Source: an uncultured Clostridia bacterium (GTDB lineage: Bacteria; Bacillota; Clostridia; Christensenellales; UBA1242). From it: a stretch of DNA of 64,000 nt. Below the pieces are notes generated by a model, which was not told the origin of the DNA, did no database searches, and was given only the letters and a program-made list of their open reading frames with translations. The translations under genes and the position numbers were made by a program. This document shows positions 16,326 to 24,833 of the stretch, in pieces; the first letter of the stretch is position 1, and the number at the start of each line of letters is the position of its first letter. Location: assembly GCA_934754475.1 (NCBI GenBank), contig CAKVHV010000001.1, positions 124,001 through 188,000 on the forward strand, read 5' to 3'.

Positions 16326-16450
16326 CCTTGAATTTGACCTTTGAGTTTTTTATAACTTTTTCAAGTCAAAGTAATTAATAATCAAATTCTACAAAAATAA
16401 ATTAAATATTTTTCTAAAATTTTTATAAAATTACAGTAAAATACTTAATA

Positions 16451-16477
16451 AAAGTGCTATTTCAGGCACTTTTTTTA
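16451..16477 (+). terminator. Intrinsic terminator after the deaminase gene
   Basis: AAAGTGC (16451-16457), 8-base loop, GCACTTT (16466-16472), then more T. Confidence 0.8.
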
Positions 16478-16524
16478 TGCTCAACAATTTTTTGAAAAAA
16501 TTTATAAAAATTTGCATAAAACTC

Positions 16525-16553
16525 TTGACATGTGGAAATTATAGTGATATTAT
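16525..16553 (+). promoter_or_regulatory. Sigma-A promoter of the ctsR operon
   Basis: TTGACA (16525-16530), 17-base spacer, TATTAT (16548-16553). The expected start at about 16560 lies at the edge of the CtsR operator. Confidence 0.85.
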
Positions 16554-16562
16554 ATTGGCGAA

Positions 16563-16579
16563 AGTCAAAGAAAGTCAAA
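16563..16579 (+). promoter_or_regulatory. CtsR operator
   Basis: AGTCAAAGAAAGTCAAA matches the known CtsR heptad repeat RGTCAAANANRGTCAAA at every position. It overlaps the expected transcription start, so CtsR bound here would block its own operon. Confidence 0.92.
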
Positions 16580-16601
16580 TTTCTTTGCAAAGGGGGTAAT
16601 G

Positions 16602-17057
16602 ATGTCAAAGATAAGTGATATTATTGAAGAATTTATTTTGGAGCAACTAGATGATGACGGGTTTATTAACTTGTCTCGAAACGAACTTGCTAACTTTTTT
16701 AATTGCGCTCCAAGTCAAATAAATTATGTACTTTCGACCAGATTTACCGAACCTAAGGGATTTGTTATTGAATCTCACAGGGGTGGTGGTGGATACATAA
16801 GACTTGGTAGAGTAAACCTAGAAAAAAGTTCTTATGTCAAAAACCTACTTTCAACTACTTTGAATGGTGACATTGATTTTAATGATGCTTGTGGAATTTT
16901 GGACAGTCTTGTAAGTCTTAAAATTCTAAGTGACCAAGAAGCAAAAGTTTTGAAATATGCAATAACTCCAAAAGCATTATCGTTGCCTGTCAAAATAGAA
17001 AATAAACAAAGAGCAAATATACTTAAGAATGTATTAATAAATATATTAAAGGAGTGA
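16602..17057 (+). CDS. ctsR: Transcriptional repressor CtsR
   Basis: CtsR represses clp and related stress genes by binding tandem GTCAAA heptads and releases DNA on heating. The 151-residue protein has the winged helix-turn-helix (ELANFFNCAPSQINYVLSTRF, about 25-45) and the tetraglycine wing SHRGGGGYIR (about 57-66) that acts as the thermosensor and contacts DNA. A small C-terminal dimerisation domain follows. Of two adjacent ATG codons (16599 and 16602) the second has the better distance to the GGGGG site. mcsA starts 6 bases later. Confidence 0.95.
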   Translation: MSKISDIIEEFILEQLDDDGFINLSRNELANFFNCAPSQINYVLSTRFTEPKGFVIESHRGGGGYIRLGRVNLEKSSYVKNLLSTTLNGDIDFNDACGILDSLVSLKILSDQEAKVLKYAITPKALSLPVKIENKQRANILKNVLINILKE

Positions 17058-17063
17058 TATATT

Positions 17064-17546
17064 ATGTTGTGTGATAAATGTAAGAAAAATGAAGCAAATT
17101 ATTATCGTAAAACTATTATAAATGGTGTTACGACCGAGCAACACTTGTGTAGCGAGTGTGCAAAAAAAGTTGACCCGCATGCGTTTGATTTTGAAAGATT
17201 TGGCAATTTTGATTTGTTTGATGTATTTGATTCCAAACGTTCATTATTAGATTTTGATGATGATGGATTTGGTTTTGAAGATAGTTTCTTTGAACCAAGA
17301 AATACAGGACTTATTGGAGATGCTATGAAATCTATTAGTGTTGGGGCAGAAAAATTTAAAACTGAGAACAAAAAACGTAATCCAAAACTAGATAAATTAA
17401 AAAGTGATTTGAGAAATGCAGTTGAAAAAGAAGATTACGAAAAGGCAGCAAAACTCAAAAAAGAGATTGAAAGTCTTGAAAATCCAAAAAATGAAGACAA
17501 AAAAGATGATAAAAATAACAAAAATAATGACAAAAAGGGAGAGTGA
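17064..17546 (+). CDS. mcsA: McsA-like zinc-finger and UVR-motif protein, shortened
   Basis: McsA normally activates the protein arginine kinase McsB, which marks proteins for ClpCP. The 160-residue protein keeps the first zinc finger (CDKCKKN...CSECAKK, about 3-33) and the C-terminal UVR helix pair (SDLRNAVEKEDYEKAAKLKK, about 118-137). The second CxxC pair set found in Bacillus McsA is missing; an acidic, aromatic linker (about 38-95) replaces it. The end is a Lys/Asp/Asn-rich tail. It sits in the usual place between ctsR and clpC, but no mcsB follows, so its role here may be different. Confidence 0.82.
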   Translation: MLCDKCKKNEANYYRKTIINGVTTEQHLCSECAKKVDPHAFDFERFGNFDLFDVFDSKRSLLDFDDDGFGFEDSFFEPRNTGLIGDAMKSISVGAEKFKTENKKRNPKLDKLKSDLRNAVEKEDYEKAAKLKKEIESLENPKNEDKKDDKNNKNNDKKGE

Positions 17547-17551
17547 TTAAT

Positions 17552-20047
17552 ATGTATAGTAATTTAAGATTTACTGAAAGTGCGGATTTGGCACTTCAAT
17601 ATGCCGGAAGCATAGCATTGCAATATGGGAGTTATACAATTGATACTGAGCATATTTTGTACGGACTCACAATGATAAAAGATAGTGTTGCAAGCAAAAT
17701 TCTCAAAAACTACGGAATTACATCAAGTTCGCTAGAAAATGTATTTGCAAAAATTTACAAAAATTCAAGTACACTTATTGCAAACGAAGTGGACTTGTCA
17801 ATAGATAGCAAGGAAGCGATTTTGATTGCTAGCCAATTTGCTAGTCAAATAGGGCATGACTTTGTTGGCACTGAGCATTTGCTAATTGCAATTTTGCTTG
17901 GCGAAAACTATGATGCAGGAACTATTATCAAAAGATACTTCAGAGCAAATATTAACGATATAAAGAATAGTGTTTTGCAAGTCTTGAAATCCAAAGCGAT
18001 GGGAATGCAAGCAGACAACTATTCGAATTATTCGGATATGAGTACTATGCAAAATACAAATTATGCCGGAAATTCAGCCGAATTACCAGAATTTATGAAA
18101 TCTATGGGAAGAGACTTGACAGCCAAAGCAAGAGAAGGCAAAATCGACCCAATTATTGGAAGAAAGGAAGAAATTGAACGTGTTATTGAAATTCTTTGTC
18201 GTAAGAACAAAAATAACCCAGTTCTAATTGGTGAAGCAGGTGTAGGTAAAAGTGCAGTTGTAGATGGTTTAGCTTTGGCAATCGCCAACGGAAATGTTCC
18301 AGATTTGCTTAAAAATAAGACCATATTTTCACTTGAACTTGGTGGTCTTATGGCTGGAACTAAATATCGTGGCGAACTTGAAGAAAGATTAAAACAAGTT
18401 ATAGATTACATTACAAACAACAAAGATATTATAGTATTTATTGATGAAATCCATACACTTGTTCAAGTGGGTGGTGACAAAGGCGAAGTTAACCCAGCAG
18501 ATATGCTTAAACCATACTTGGCTCGTGGTGAATTTCAAACAATAGGTGCTACTACTACAGAAGAATATCGTAAATATATCGAAAAAGACAAAGCTTTGGA
18601 AAGAAGATTTCAACCAGTTATAGTTAACCCCCCAACAGTTGAACAAACTATTGAGATATTAAGGGGGCTAAAAGATAGTTTTGAAGTGTTCCACAAAGTC
18701 AAAATTAGTGATGATGCAATAGTTGCAGCAGCGTCTCTAAGCGATAGATATATTATGGATAGAAGCTTGCCAGACAAAGCAATTGACTTAATTGATGAAG
18801 CAAGTTCAAAAGTTAAGGTCAATGGCAGAAAAAAACCAGAAGAACTCAAAGAACTTGAAGAACAAATCTCAAAATACGAAGCAGAAAAGAAGGAAGCATT
18901 ATTTGCCGAAAACTTTGAAAAAGCGGGACAATTTAGAGATAAAATTAGAGAAGCACAAGAAAAGATTAAACAAATTTCAAACTCAGATGTTGCAAACTCA
19001 GATGATTTGACAATTACTCAAGAAGATATTTGTAATATCGTTTCAGAATGGACAAAAATTCCAGTTTCAAAAATAACCGAAAACGAAAGAGAAAGACTAC
19101 TCAAACTTGAAGAAATCTTGCACAAGAGAGTTATTGGTCAAGACGAAGCAGTTAGGGCAGTCAGCAAGGCTATAAGACGTGCTAGAATTGGACTAAAAGA
19201 TAATAATAGACCAATTGGAAGTTTTATGTTCCTAGGTCAAACTGGTGTTGGTAAAACTGAACTTTGCAAGGCTTTGGCAGAAGCAATGTTCGATAACGAA
19301 AATGCTGTTATTAGACTCGACATGAGCGAGTATATGGAAAAGCATAGTGTAAGCAAACTTATTGGTTCGCCACCGGGATATGTTGGATTTGACGAAGGCG
19401 GACAACTAACCGAAAAAGTTAGAAGAAAACCTTATTCAGTTATACTATTTGATGAAATCGAAAAAGCACATCCTGATGTATTTAATATTTTGTTGCAAGT
19501 ACTAGATGACGGACGTCTCACAGATAGCCAAGGCAGAACTGTATCATTTAAGAATACAATAATTATCTTCACATCAAATGTAGGTGTAAACGAATTGCCT
19601 AAAAAGAAAGGCGGACTTGGTTTCGGTGATGGAAATGATGATGACAAGTCTTTGGATTATGATGAAATCAAAGAGATTTTGACTAATGCACTTAAACGTC
19701 AATTTAAGCCAGAATTTTTGAATAGAATTGATGTCGTCACTGTATTCCATCCACTTAATTACGAGCAATTATCTCAAATTGCTAAGTTGTTTATAAGCAA
19801 CTTAAACAAAAGGCTACTCAGTCGTGGTGCAAATTTGAAAGTCACCGAAAGTGCGCTTAAGTACTTAATTGACAAAGGTTATGACACCGAATATGGTGCA
19901 AGACCACTAAGAAGACTAATCGAACAAGAAATTGAAGACAAGATTGCTGAACAAATTTTGGAAGGAACAATCCCTGAAAAATCGACAATTATAATATCTG
20001 CAAAAGACGGAAAATTAAATTTCAAAGTAAGTCCACAAGAAAATTAA
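17552..20047 (+). CDS. clpC: ATP-dependent Clp protease ATPase subunit ClpC
   Basis: ClpC unfolds substrates and feeds them to ClpP. The 831-residue protein has the two-repeat N domain (about 1-145), a first AAA+ module with GEAGVGKSAVV and IVFIDEIHTL, a middle UVR-like coiled coil (EKKEALFAENFEKAGQFRDK), and a second AAA+ module with GQTGVGKTEL and LFDEIEKAHPD, then a D2-small domain. The start is the ATG at 17552, 10 bases after GGGAG; the GTG at 17543 is too close to that site. The start region overlaps the end of mcsA, suggesting coupled translation. The linker at about 165 contains one copy of the recurrent word AGTACTATGCAA. Confidence 0.95.
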   Translation: MYSNLRFTESADLALQYAGSIALQYGSYTIDTEHILYGLTMIKDSVASKILKNYGITSSSLENVFAKIYKNSSTLIANEVDLSIDSKEAILIASQFASQIGHDFVGTEHLLIAILLGENYDAGTIIKRYFRANINDIKNSVLQVLKSKAMGMQADNYSNYSDMSTMQNTNYAGNSAELPEFMKSMGRDLTAKAREGKIDPIIGRKEEIERVIEILCRKNKNNPVLIGEAGVGKSAVVDGLALAIANGNVPDLLKNKTIFSLELGGLMAGTKYRGELEERLKQVIDYITNNKDIIVFIDEIHTLVQVGGDKGEVNPADMLKPYLARGEFQTIGATTTEEYRKYIEKDKALERRFQPVIVNPPTVEQTIEILRGLKDSFEVFHKVKISDDAIVAAASLSDRYIMDRSLPDKAIDLIDEASSKVKVNGRKKPEELKELEEQISKYEAEKKEALFAENFEKAGQFRDKIREAQEKIKQISNSDVANSDDLTITQEDICNIVSEWTKIPVSKITENERERLLKLEEILHKRVIGQDEAVRAVSKAIRRARIGLKDNNRPIGSFMFLGQTGVGKTELCKALAEAMFDNENAVIRLDMSEYMEKHSVSKLIGSPPGYVGFDEGGQLTEKVRRKPYSVILFDEIEKAHPDVFNILLQVLDDGRLTDSQGRTVSFKNTIIIFTSNVGVNELPKKKGGLGFGDGNDDDKSLDYDEIKEILTNALKRQFKPEFLNRIDVVTVFHPLNYEQLSQIAKLFISNLNKRLLSRGANLKVTESALKYLIDKGYDTEYGARPLRRLIEQEIEDKIAEQILEGTIPEKSTIIISAKDGKLNFKVSPQEN

Positions 20048-20152
20048 TATAAAATCATTTGATGTGTGTTAGTTTTTTTGATAGAATATAAGTGTAAATT
20101 AATTGTAATTTTTGCAATAATTTACGAAATGTTAATTATAAGGGAGAGAATT

Positions 20153-20680
20153 ATGGAAATTAAATACATTTCAAAAAACTACAAAATCTCCGATAAACTC
20201 AAAGATATTATCGAGAAAAAATTAAATAAACTATCTAAATACTTCACAAAAGACACAACTGCAAAGGTTGCTTGTTCTGAACAAAACGATAGATGTAAAT
20301 TGGAAATTACTATCAACAGTTCTGGATTATTTATAAGAAGCGAAGTTGAAAGTGATAATATGTATAATAATATTGATTTGGCTATGCCTAAACTTGAAAG
20401 ACAAATTGTTAAAAATAACAAAAAATACAAAAACAAATTTGCCGACAAGTTATTGTCTGATGCGTTGGAATTCTTGGAAGAAGAACCTACTAATGAAACT
20501 TATAAGGTTGTCAAGAAGAAAACATTTGAACTAGACCCAATGTCAGTTGAAGATGCCGAAGCATATATGGAAGCAGTGGGACATAGTTTCTATGTGTTCT
20601 TAAATGCGGAAACAGGCGAAATCAATGTTCTATACAAGAGAAATGATGGCAATTTAGGTCTAATTGAAGCAATTAAGTAA
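20153..20680 (+). CDS. hpf: Ribosome hibernation promoting factor, long form
   Basis: HPF blocks the decoding centre of idle ribosomes and joins them into 100S dimers. The 175-residue protein has the N-terminal S30AE domain (about 1-100, EIKYISKNYKISDKLKDII) and the C-terminal dimerisation domain (DPMSVEDAEAYMEAVGHSFY, about 127-146, then EINVLYKRNDGNLGLI), which defines the long form of Firmicutes. The start is the ATG at 20153 after GGGAGAGA; an upstream in-frame ATG at 20066 has no ribosome binding site. It follows clpC by about 105 bases. Confidence 0.95.
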   Translation: MEIKYISKNYKISDKLKDIIEKKLNKLSKYFTKDTTAKVACSEQNDRCKLEITINSSGLFIRSEVESDNMYNNIDLAMPKLERQIVKNNKKYKNKFADKLLSDALEFLEEEPTNETYKVVKKKTFELDPMSVEDAEAYMEAVGHSFYVFLNAETGEINVLYKRNDGNLGLIEAIK

Positions 20681-20721
20681 TATCAAATTATAGCACTACT
20701 CAAGTGATATTATGATGATTT

Positions 20722-20759
20722 TGAGAATAAAACAAAAAAAGTTTTATTCTCATTTTTTC
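20722..20759 (+). terminator. Intrinsic terminator after hpf
   Basis: TGAGAATAAAAC (20722-20733), A7 loop, GTTTTATTCTCA (20741-20752), then TTTTTT. A perfect 12-base stem. Confidence 0.88.
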
Positions 20760-20830
20760 TTCTTTTTATTTGTGCAAAAGAGTATTAGAAGTGTTTAAAT
20801 ACAATGTGTTTTATTTGACGATTACATGAT

Positions 20831-20910
20831 TTTGAAGTAAAATAAAACTATATGTTATCTTTGAAGTAAAATATAACTAAATATTATCTTTGAATCAAAA
20901 TCAAACAATA
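20831..20910 (+). repeat. 29-bp tandem repeat upstream of the P-type ATPase gene
   Basis: Three head-to-tail copies with a 29-base period begin at 20831, 20860 and 20889, each starting TTTGAAGTAAAAT or TTTGAATCAAAAT. The first two are nearly identical; the third diverges after about 22 bases and runs into the AAAGGA ribosome binding site. Repeats just before a transporter gene suggest repeated regulator sites, which is inference. Confidence 0.7.
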
Positions 20911-20920
20911 AAGGAAAATT

Positions 20921-23542
20921 ATGAAACAATATTATCAGATGAAAAGTCAAGAAGCAATCAATTTATTGCATAGTGACGACCTTCAAGGACTTTCTAGTGT
21001 TGAAGCTTCTACTAGATTAGAAAGATATGGCGATAATGTTCTTAAACAAAAAAATAAAAAGAGTCCATTAAAAATTTTTTTGGGACAATTTGCCAATATA
21101 ATGATATTGCTTTTGATATTGGTTGGCATTGTTTCATTGGTGTATTCAATTGTCAATCAAGAAAGCATAATCGAATCAATAGTAATATTTTCATGCGTCA
21201 TTGTTAATGCGGTTATGGGATTTGTACAAGAAATGAAATCTGAAAATGCTGTTGAATCACTCAAAACGATAACCGCTTCAAAAGTTCAAGTCAAAAGAGA
21301 TGGACTATGGAAAGAAATTGATGCCAAAGAACTTGTTGTTGGAGATATTATTAGCCTTGATGCAGGCGACAAAGTTCCAGCGGATGCTAGAATTATAAGT
21401 TCAGTTGGGTTGAAGGTTGATGAATCTTTGCTTACTGGAGAAAGTTTGTCTGTTGAAAAAAGCGAGAGTGAACTGGTTGGGGACAAATTAATACAAGAAC
21501 AAACAAATATTCTATTCTCGGGAACTAGTGTAGTTAATGGGCGTGCAGAGGCTGTAGTTATTTATACTGGTATGGATACCGAAATAGGAAAAATCGCAGG
21601 TTCTATTGATAAATCTGAAGATACATTGACCCCATTGCAAATTAAAATAAAAAAGGTTAGTGGTTTTATATCCATAATTGCCTGTGTGTTAGTTGCTATT
21701 ACCTTTTGCTACGGATTAATTTTAAAAAAAGATGCATTGTCTATAATAATGTTATGTATATCTATGGTTTTGGCATCAGTTCCTGAAGTTTTGCCGATTT
21801 CAATTACAGCCACTCTAACTATAGGCGTTAATCAAATGGCAAAGAAAAAAACAATTGTTAAACAGTTGTCTGCAATTGAAACGTTGGGTGCTACTCAAAT
21901 AATTTGTTCTGACAAAACTGGAACTATTACAACTAATCAAATGACATTGGTTGAAATTTATGCTAATGAGAAAAGATATATTGATGTCAAAAAAAATTAT
22001 CAAGAATTAAAAATGTGTAATAATATTCTTGGACTGTGTAATGATACAGTTCCGGATAGTTTACAAAACGGGAGTTTTATAGGTGATCCTGTTGAAATTG
22101 CATTAAGCAAGTATTTATTTAACTTGGGTGAGAATATTGATAATTTAAAAAACAAATACAAGAGAATTGATGAGATTCCATTTGACTCGTCAAGAAAAAT
22201 GATGAGTACGCTTAATAACTTTGGTGATTATGATCTTATTTTGACCAAAGGTGGATTTAGCGAAGTAATCAAACATTGTAATAGATATGAAAAAAATGGA
22301 AAAGTACTAAAAATTAATAATCATGTCGTATCCAACTATTTACGTCATGAAAAAAGAATGAGTAAAAGTGCTTATAAAGTCTTGGCACTTGCATACAAGC
22401 CAATAAATAACAAAAAAGATTTTTGTGAAGATGACTTAATTTTGGTGGGAATAATTGGACTTATTGATCCACCAAAAGATGGAGTCAAAGAAGCTGTTGA
22501 AAAATGTAAACAAGCAAAGATTAAGCCAATTATGATTACTGGGGATAGTCTAGCGACAGCTATGGCTGTTGCAAAAGATATTGGTATTGCAAGTTGTGAA
22601 AGTCAGGGTGTTGAAGGCAAAGTAATAGACAAAATGACCGATGATGAATTAGTTTCATTTGTGAAAAAATATACTGTTTTTGCAAGAGTTACACCAGACC
22701 ACAAAGTTAGAATAGTTAGGGCTTTTCAGTCGGCTGGTAAAGTTGTTGCTATGACTGGTGATGGCGTTAATGATGCTCCTGCTATTAAACTAGCACATGT
22801 AGGGGTTGGAATGGGTAGATCCGGCACTGATGTAACTAAGAATGTTGCGGATATAATACTTATGGATGATAGCTTTTCTACAATAGTATCTGCAGTTGAA
22901 GAAGGAAGAAGAATATATAACAATGTGCTTAGAACTATTCTTTATAACTTATCTTCAAATTTTGCTGAAATCTTTTTAATTATAATTGGCATGATTATAT
23001 TTAAAGATATTATTTCGCCTTTGCATATATTGTATATAGATTTGGTAGCAGATACTATTCCATCTATTGCACTGGCATTTGAAAAAGATAGCCCTGAAAC
23101 TATGAAACAAAAACCTAATGGATTAGATAGACGAGTGTTTACTCCATTCATGATTTCAAGTATTATGGTTTCGGCAATTATTGAAACTCTAATTTCTCTA
23201 GGAATTTTTTTGGTAGCAATGAATTTATTTGGTTATCCAATTGCGCAGACATTGGCTTTATTGTCAGTTGTGATTAACGAATTTGTGTTTACATATAATT
23301 GCAAAGAACTTAAAACATTTAGTTTCAAAAAAGGTCTATTTAAAAATAATTTTATGAATATTTCAATTGCAATCTTGTTTGTGATTCAAATAATAGTGTT
23401 CTTTACCCCAATTGGCTCGCTATTTGGCATAGTTGAAATATCCTGGTGGCAATTTTTAGCGGTTGTTGCCGTTAATATTGTGGGATTTTTATTGATTGAA
23501 CTAGTTAAGCCTGTTTTAAACAAAGTATTTGCAGATAAGTAA
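20921..23542 (+). CDS. P2-type cation-transporting ATPase, calcium-pump-like
   Basis: The 873-residue protein is a P-type ATPase of the P2 (calcium/sodium pump) branch. It has the N-terminal cation_ATPase_N domain, the actuator motif LLTGES (about 168-173), PEVLP in membrane helix 4, the phosphorylation loop SDKTGTIT (usually DKTGTLT), an N domain, and the hinge MTGDGVNDAPA. About ten membrane helices are visible, with four at the C-terminus. PEVLP is close to the PEGLP of calcium pumps, and LYIDLVADTIPSIAL keeps an acidic residue in helix 6. Calcium export is likely; other divalent cations are possible. A corA-like gene follows 29 bases later, probably co-transcribed. The substitution Leu to Ile in DKTGTLT is unusual but conservative. 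Confidence 0.9.
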   Translation: MKQYYQMKSQEAINLLHSDDLQGLSSVEASTRLERYGDNVLKQKNKKSPLKIFLGQFANIMILLLILVGIVSLVYSIVNQESIIESIVIFSCVIVNAVMGFVQEMKSENAVESLKTITASKVQVKRDGLWKEIDAKELVVGDIISLDAGDKVPADARIISSVGLKVDESLLTGESLSVEKSESELVGDKLIQEQTNILFSGTSVVNGRAEAVVIYTGMDTEIGKIAGSIDKSEDTLTPLQIKIKKVSGFISIIACVLVAITFCYGLILKKDALSIIMLCISMVLASVPEVLPISITATLTIGVNQMAKKKTIVKQLSAIETLGATQIICSDKTGTITTNQMTLVEIYANEKRYIDVKKNYQELKMCNNILGLCNDTVPDSLQNGSFIGDPVEIALSKYLFNLGENIDNLKNKYKRIDEIPFDSSRKMMSTLNNFGDYDLILTKGGFSEVIKHCNRYEKNGKVLKINNHVVSNYLRHEKRMSKSAYKVLALAYKPINNKKDFCEDDLILVGIIGLIDPPKDGVKEAVEKCKQAKIKPIMITGDSLATAMAVAKDIGIASCESQGVEGKVIDKMTDDELVSFVKKYTVFARVTPDHKVRIVRAFQSAGKVVAMTGDGVNDAPAIKLAHVGVGMGRSGTDVTKNVADIILMDDSFSTIVSAVEEGRRIYNNVLRTILYNLSSNFAEIFLIIIGMIIFKDIISPLHILYIDLVADTIPSIALAFEKDSPETMKQKPNGLDRRVFTPFMISSIMVSAIIETLISLGIFLVAMNLFGYPIAQTLALLSVVINEFVFTYNCKELKTFSFKKGLFKNNFMNISIAILFVIQIIVFFTPIGSLFGIVEISWWQFLAVVAVNIVGFLLIELVKPVLNKVFADK

Positions 23543-23571
23543 TATGATTTTATATTTAATTGGAGAAGACG

Positions 23572-24468
23572 ATGGAAGTTGTAAATGTGTTGAATGATTC
23601 ATTGAAGATTGAAAAATTGAAAAACAAAATAATTATTATTTCAAAATCTCAATTAAATCAAGTTTTTGATTCAAAAAATGATAAAGAAATTATAAATGGT
23701 CTTAAATATATTGATTCAAACAAAATTGAAACTTATGATGACAAATTTTTACTAACATTTAATTTTTTAACTGAAGAAAATAAACGTACAAATTTAGAAA
23801 AAATAGGAATTTATTCTGATTTTAAAACTTTTGCTGTATTTGTAACAAACAATAAAGATATGTTGACGGGCGAACTGGAAAATCTAGCACATGGCAATTT
23901 GGACTATGCTGGAATACTGCTTTCACTTATGGCTAATGCTACAGATAATGATTACATAAAATTAGAAAACCTAGAAAACGAATTAAATGATTTTGATGAA
24001 AAATTATCTATGGAAAGAAATTTGGAAAAGTATTCAAGAAAAATTATGTACTACAAAAAATATTTAATTAAGTTGAAGCATCATTATGAACAAATCAATT
24101 ATATTATTGACTTTTTTGCTGGTCATAGCGAGTTGCTTACTTTACAAGAAGAAAAAGATAAATTATACATGTTAACCAGAAGGATTCCCAAATTAGTCAA
24201 GGAAGTTGTCACGTTTATGGATAACTTGTCTCAAACTAGAGAAAACTATCAAGCACAAATTCAAATTAAACAAAGTAATTTGATGAAAATATTTACTATA
24301 ATTACTGTTATATTTACTCCGCTTCAGCTAATTGTTGGTTGGTATGGAATGAATCTTATGATGCCAGAGTTTAAATTTAAATATTCATATCCTATAGTAT
24401 TTGGTTTGTGTATAATTATTATAGTTTCATTAATAGCAATTTTTAAAAAGAAAAACTGGTTTAAGTAG
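23572..24468 (+). CDS. CorA-family divalent cation transporter
   Basis: The 298-residue protein shows the CorA plan: a soluble N-terminal domain, a long charged helix (about 130-240) and two C-terminal membrane helices. The invariant YGMN signature (WYGMNLMMPEF) lies between the helices, and a basic tail (KKKNWFK) ends the protein. CorA channels import magnesium, sometimes cobalt or nickel. The start is the ATG at 23572, 4 bases after GGAGAAG; the TTG at 23560 precedes that site. With the upstream P-type ATPase it forms a two-gene cation-transport unit. The sequence is diverged, so the ion is uncertain. Confidence 0.85.
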   Translation: MEVVNVLNDSLKIEKLKNKIIIISKSQLNQVFDSKNDKEIINGLKYIDSNKIETYDDKFLLTFNFLTEENKRTNLEKIGIYSDFKTFAVFVTNNKDMLTGELENLAHGNLDYAGILLSLMANATDNDYIKLENLENELNDFDEKLSMERNLEKYSRKIMYYKKYLIKLKHHYEQINYIIDFFAGHSELLTLQEEKDKLYMLTRRIPKLVKEVVTFMDNLSQTRENYQAQIQIKQSNLMKIFTIITVIFTPLQLIVGWYGMNLMMPEFKFKYSYPIVFGLCIIIIVSLIAIFKKKNWFK

Positions 24469-24579
24469 TATAAAATCAAAAAAGTCCATATTTTTGTGTC
24501 TTTTAAAAAGAATTTTTGTTAAAAAATGCCTAAAATAGGGCGAATTTTGAAATTGTAAAATTTTTTTGTCATTTTGGTA

Positions 24580-24608
24580 TTGACTTGGGACGATTTGAGT
24601 GCTACACT
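24580..24608 (+). promoter_or_regulatory. Promoter of an orphan transcript
   Basis: TTGACT (24580-24585), 17-base spacer ending in TGC, TACACT (24603-24608). No open reading frame follows on this strand. Confidence 0.7.
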
Positions 24609-24613
24609 ATAGG

Positions 24614-24708
24614 TGCATTTTAATAAACTTAAAATGTTTTTCCATTTTTCATTCTACCTATATACATATATTTAGGTAAAGGAGACCTGCGATGGTCTCC
24701 TTTTTGTT
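24614..24708 (+). ncRNA. Probable small RNA, about 95 bases, three hairpins
   Basis: Downstream of the promoter at 24580-24608 lie three hairpins in a row: CATTTTAA/TTAAAATG (about 24615-24636), TACCTA/TAGGTA (about 24655-24679) and the strong terminator AAAGGAGACC/GGTCTCCTTT (24678-24703) with a T run. The next gene on either side is too far or on the other strand, so this is not a leader of a coding gene. The RNA contains a GGAGACC stem and is otherwise AU-rich. It does not match 6S, SRP, tmRNA or RNase P RNA as far as I can see. The unit is seen; its expression is inferred. Confidence 0.6.
24678..24708 (+). terminator. Intrinsic terminator of the orphan small RNA
   Basis: AAAGGAGACC (24678-24687), loop TGCGAT, GGTCTCCTTT (24694-24703), then more T. 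Confidence 0.88.
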
Positions 24709-24742
24709 TTATAAAGCCATGATTGCTTTGTTGTTTTATGTA

Positions 24743-24809
24743 AAAAAACACTTAAAATTTGTGAAGTAAACTCAGTAGGGGGTACTTCATTTGTTTTTAA
24801 GTGTTTTTT
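24743..24809. terminator. Bidirectional terminator with an inner hairpin
   Basis: AAAAAACACTTAAAA (24743-24757) pairs with TTTTAAGTGTTTTTT (24795-24809) around an inner GAAGTA/TACTTC stem. It ends the YgjV-like gene from the minus side. Apart from the small RNA and these hairpins, I see nothing else in 24469-24833. Confidence 0.75.
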
Positions 24810-24833
24810 ATACCAAAAAACTTTTTAACTTTT

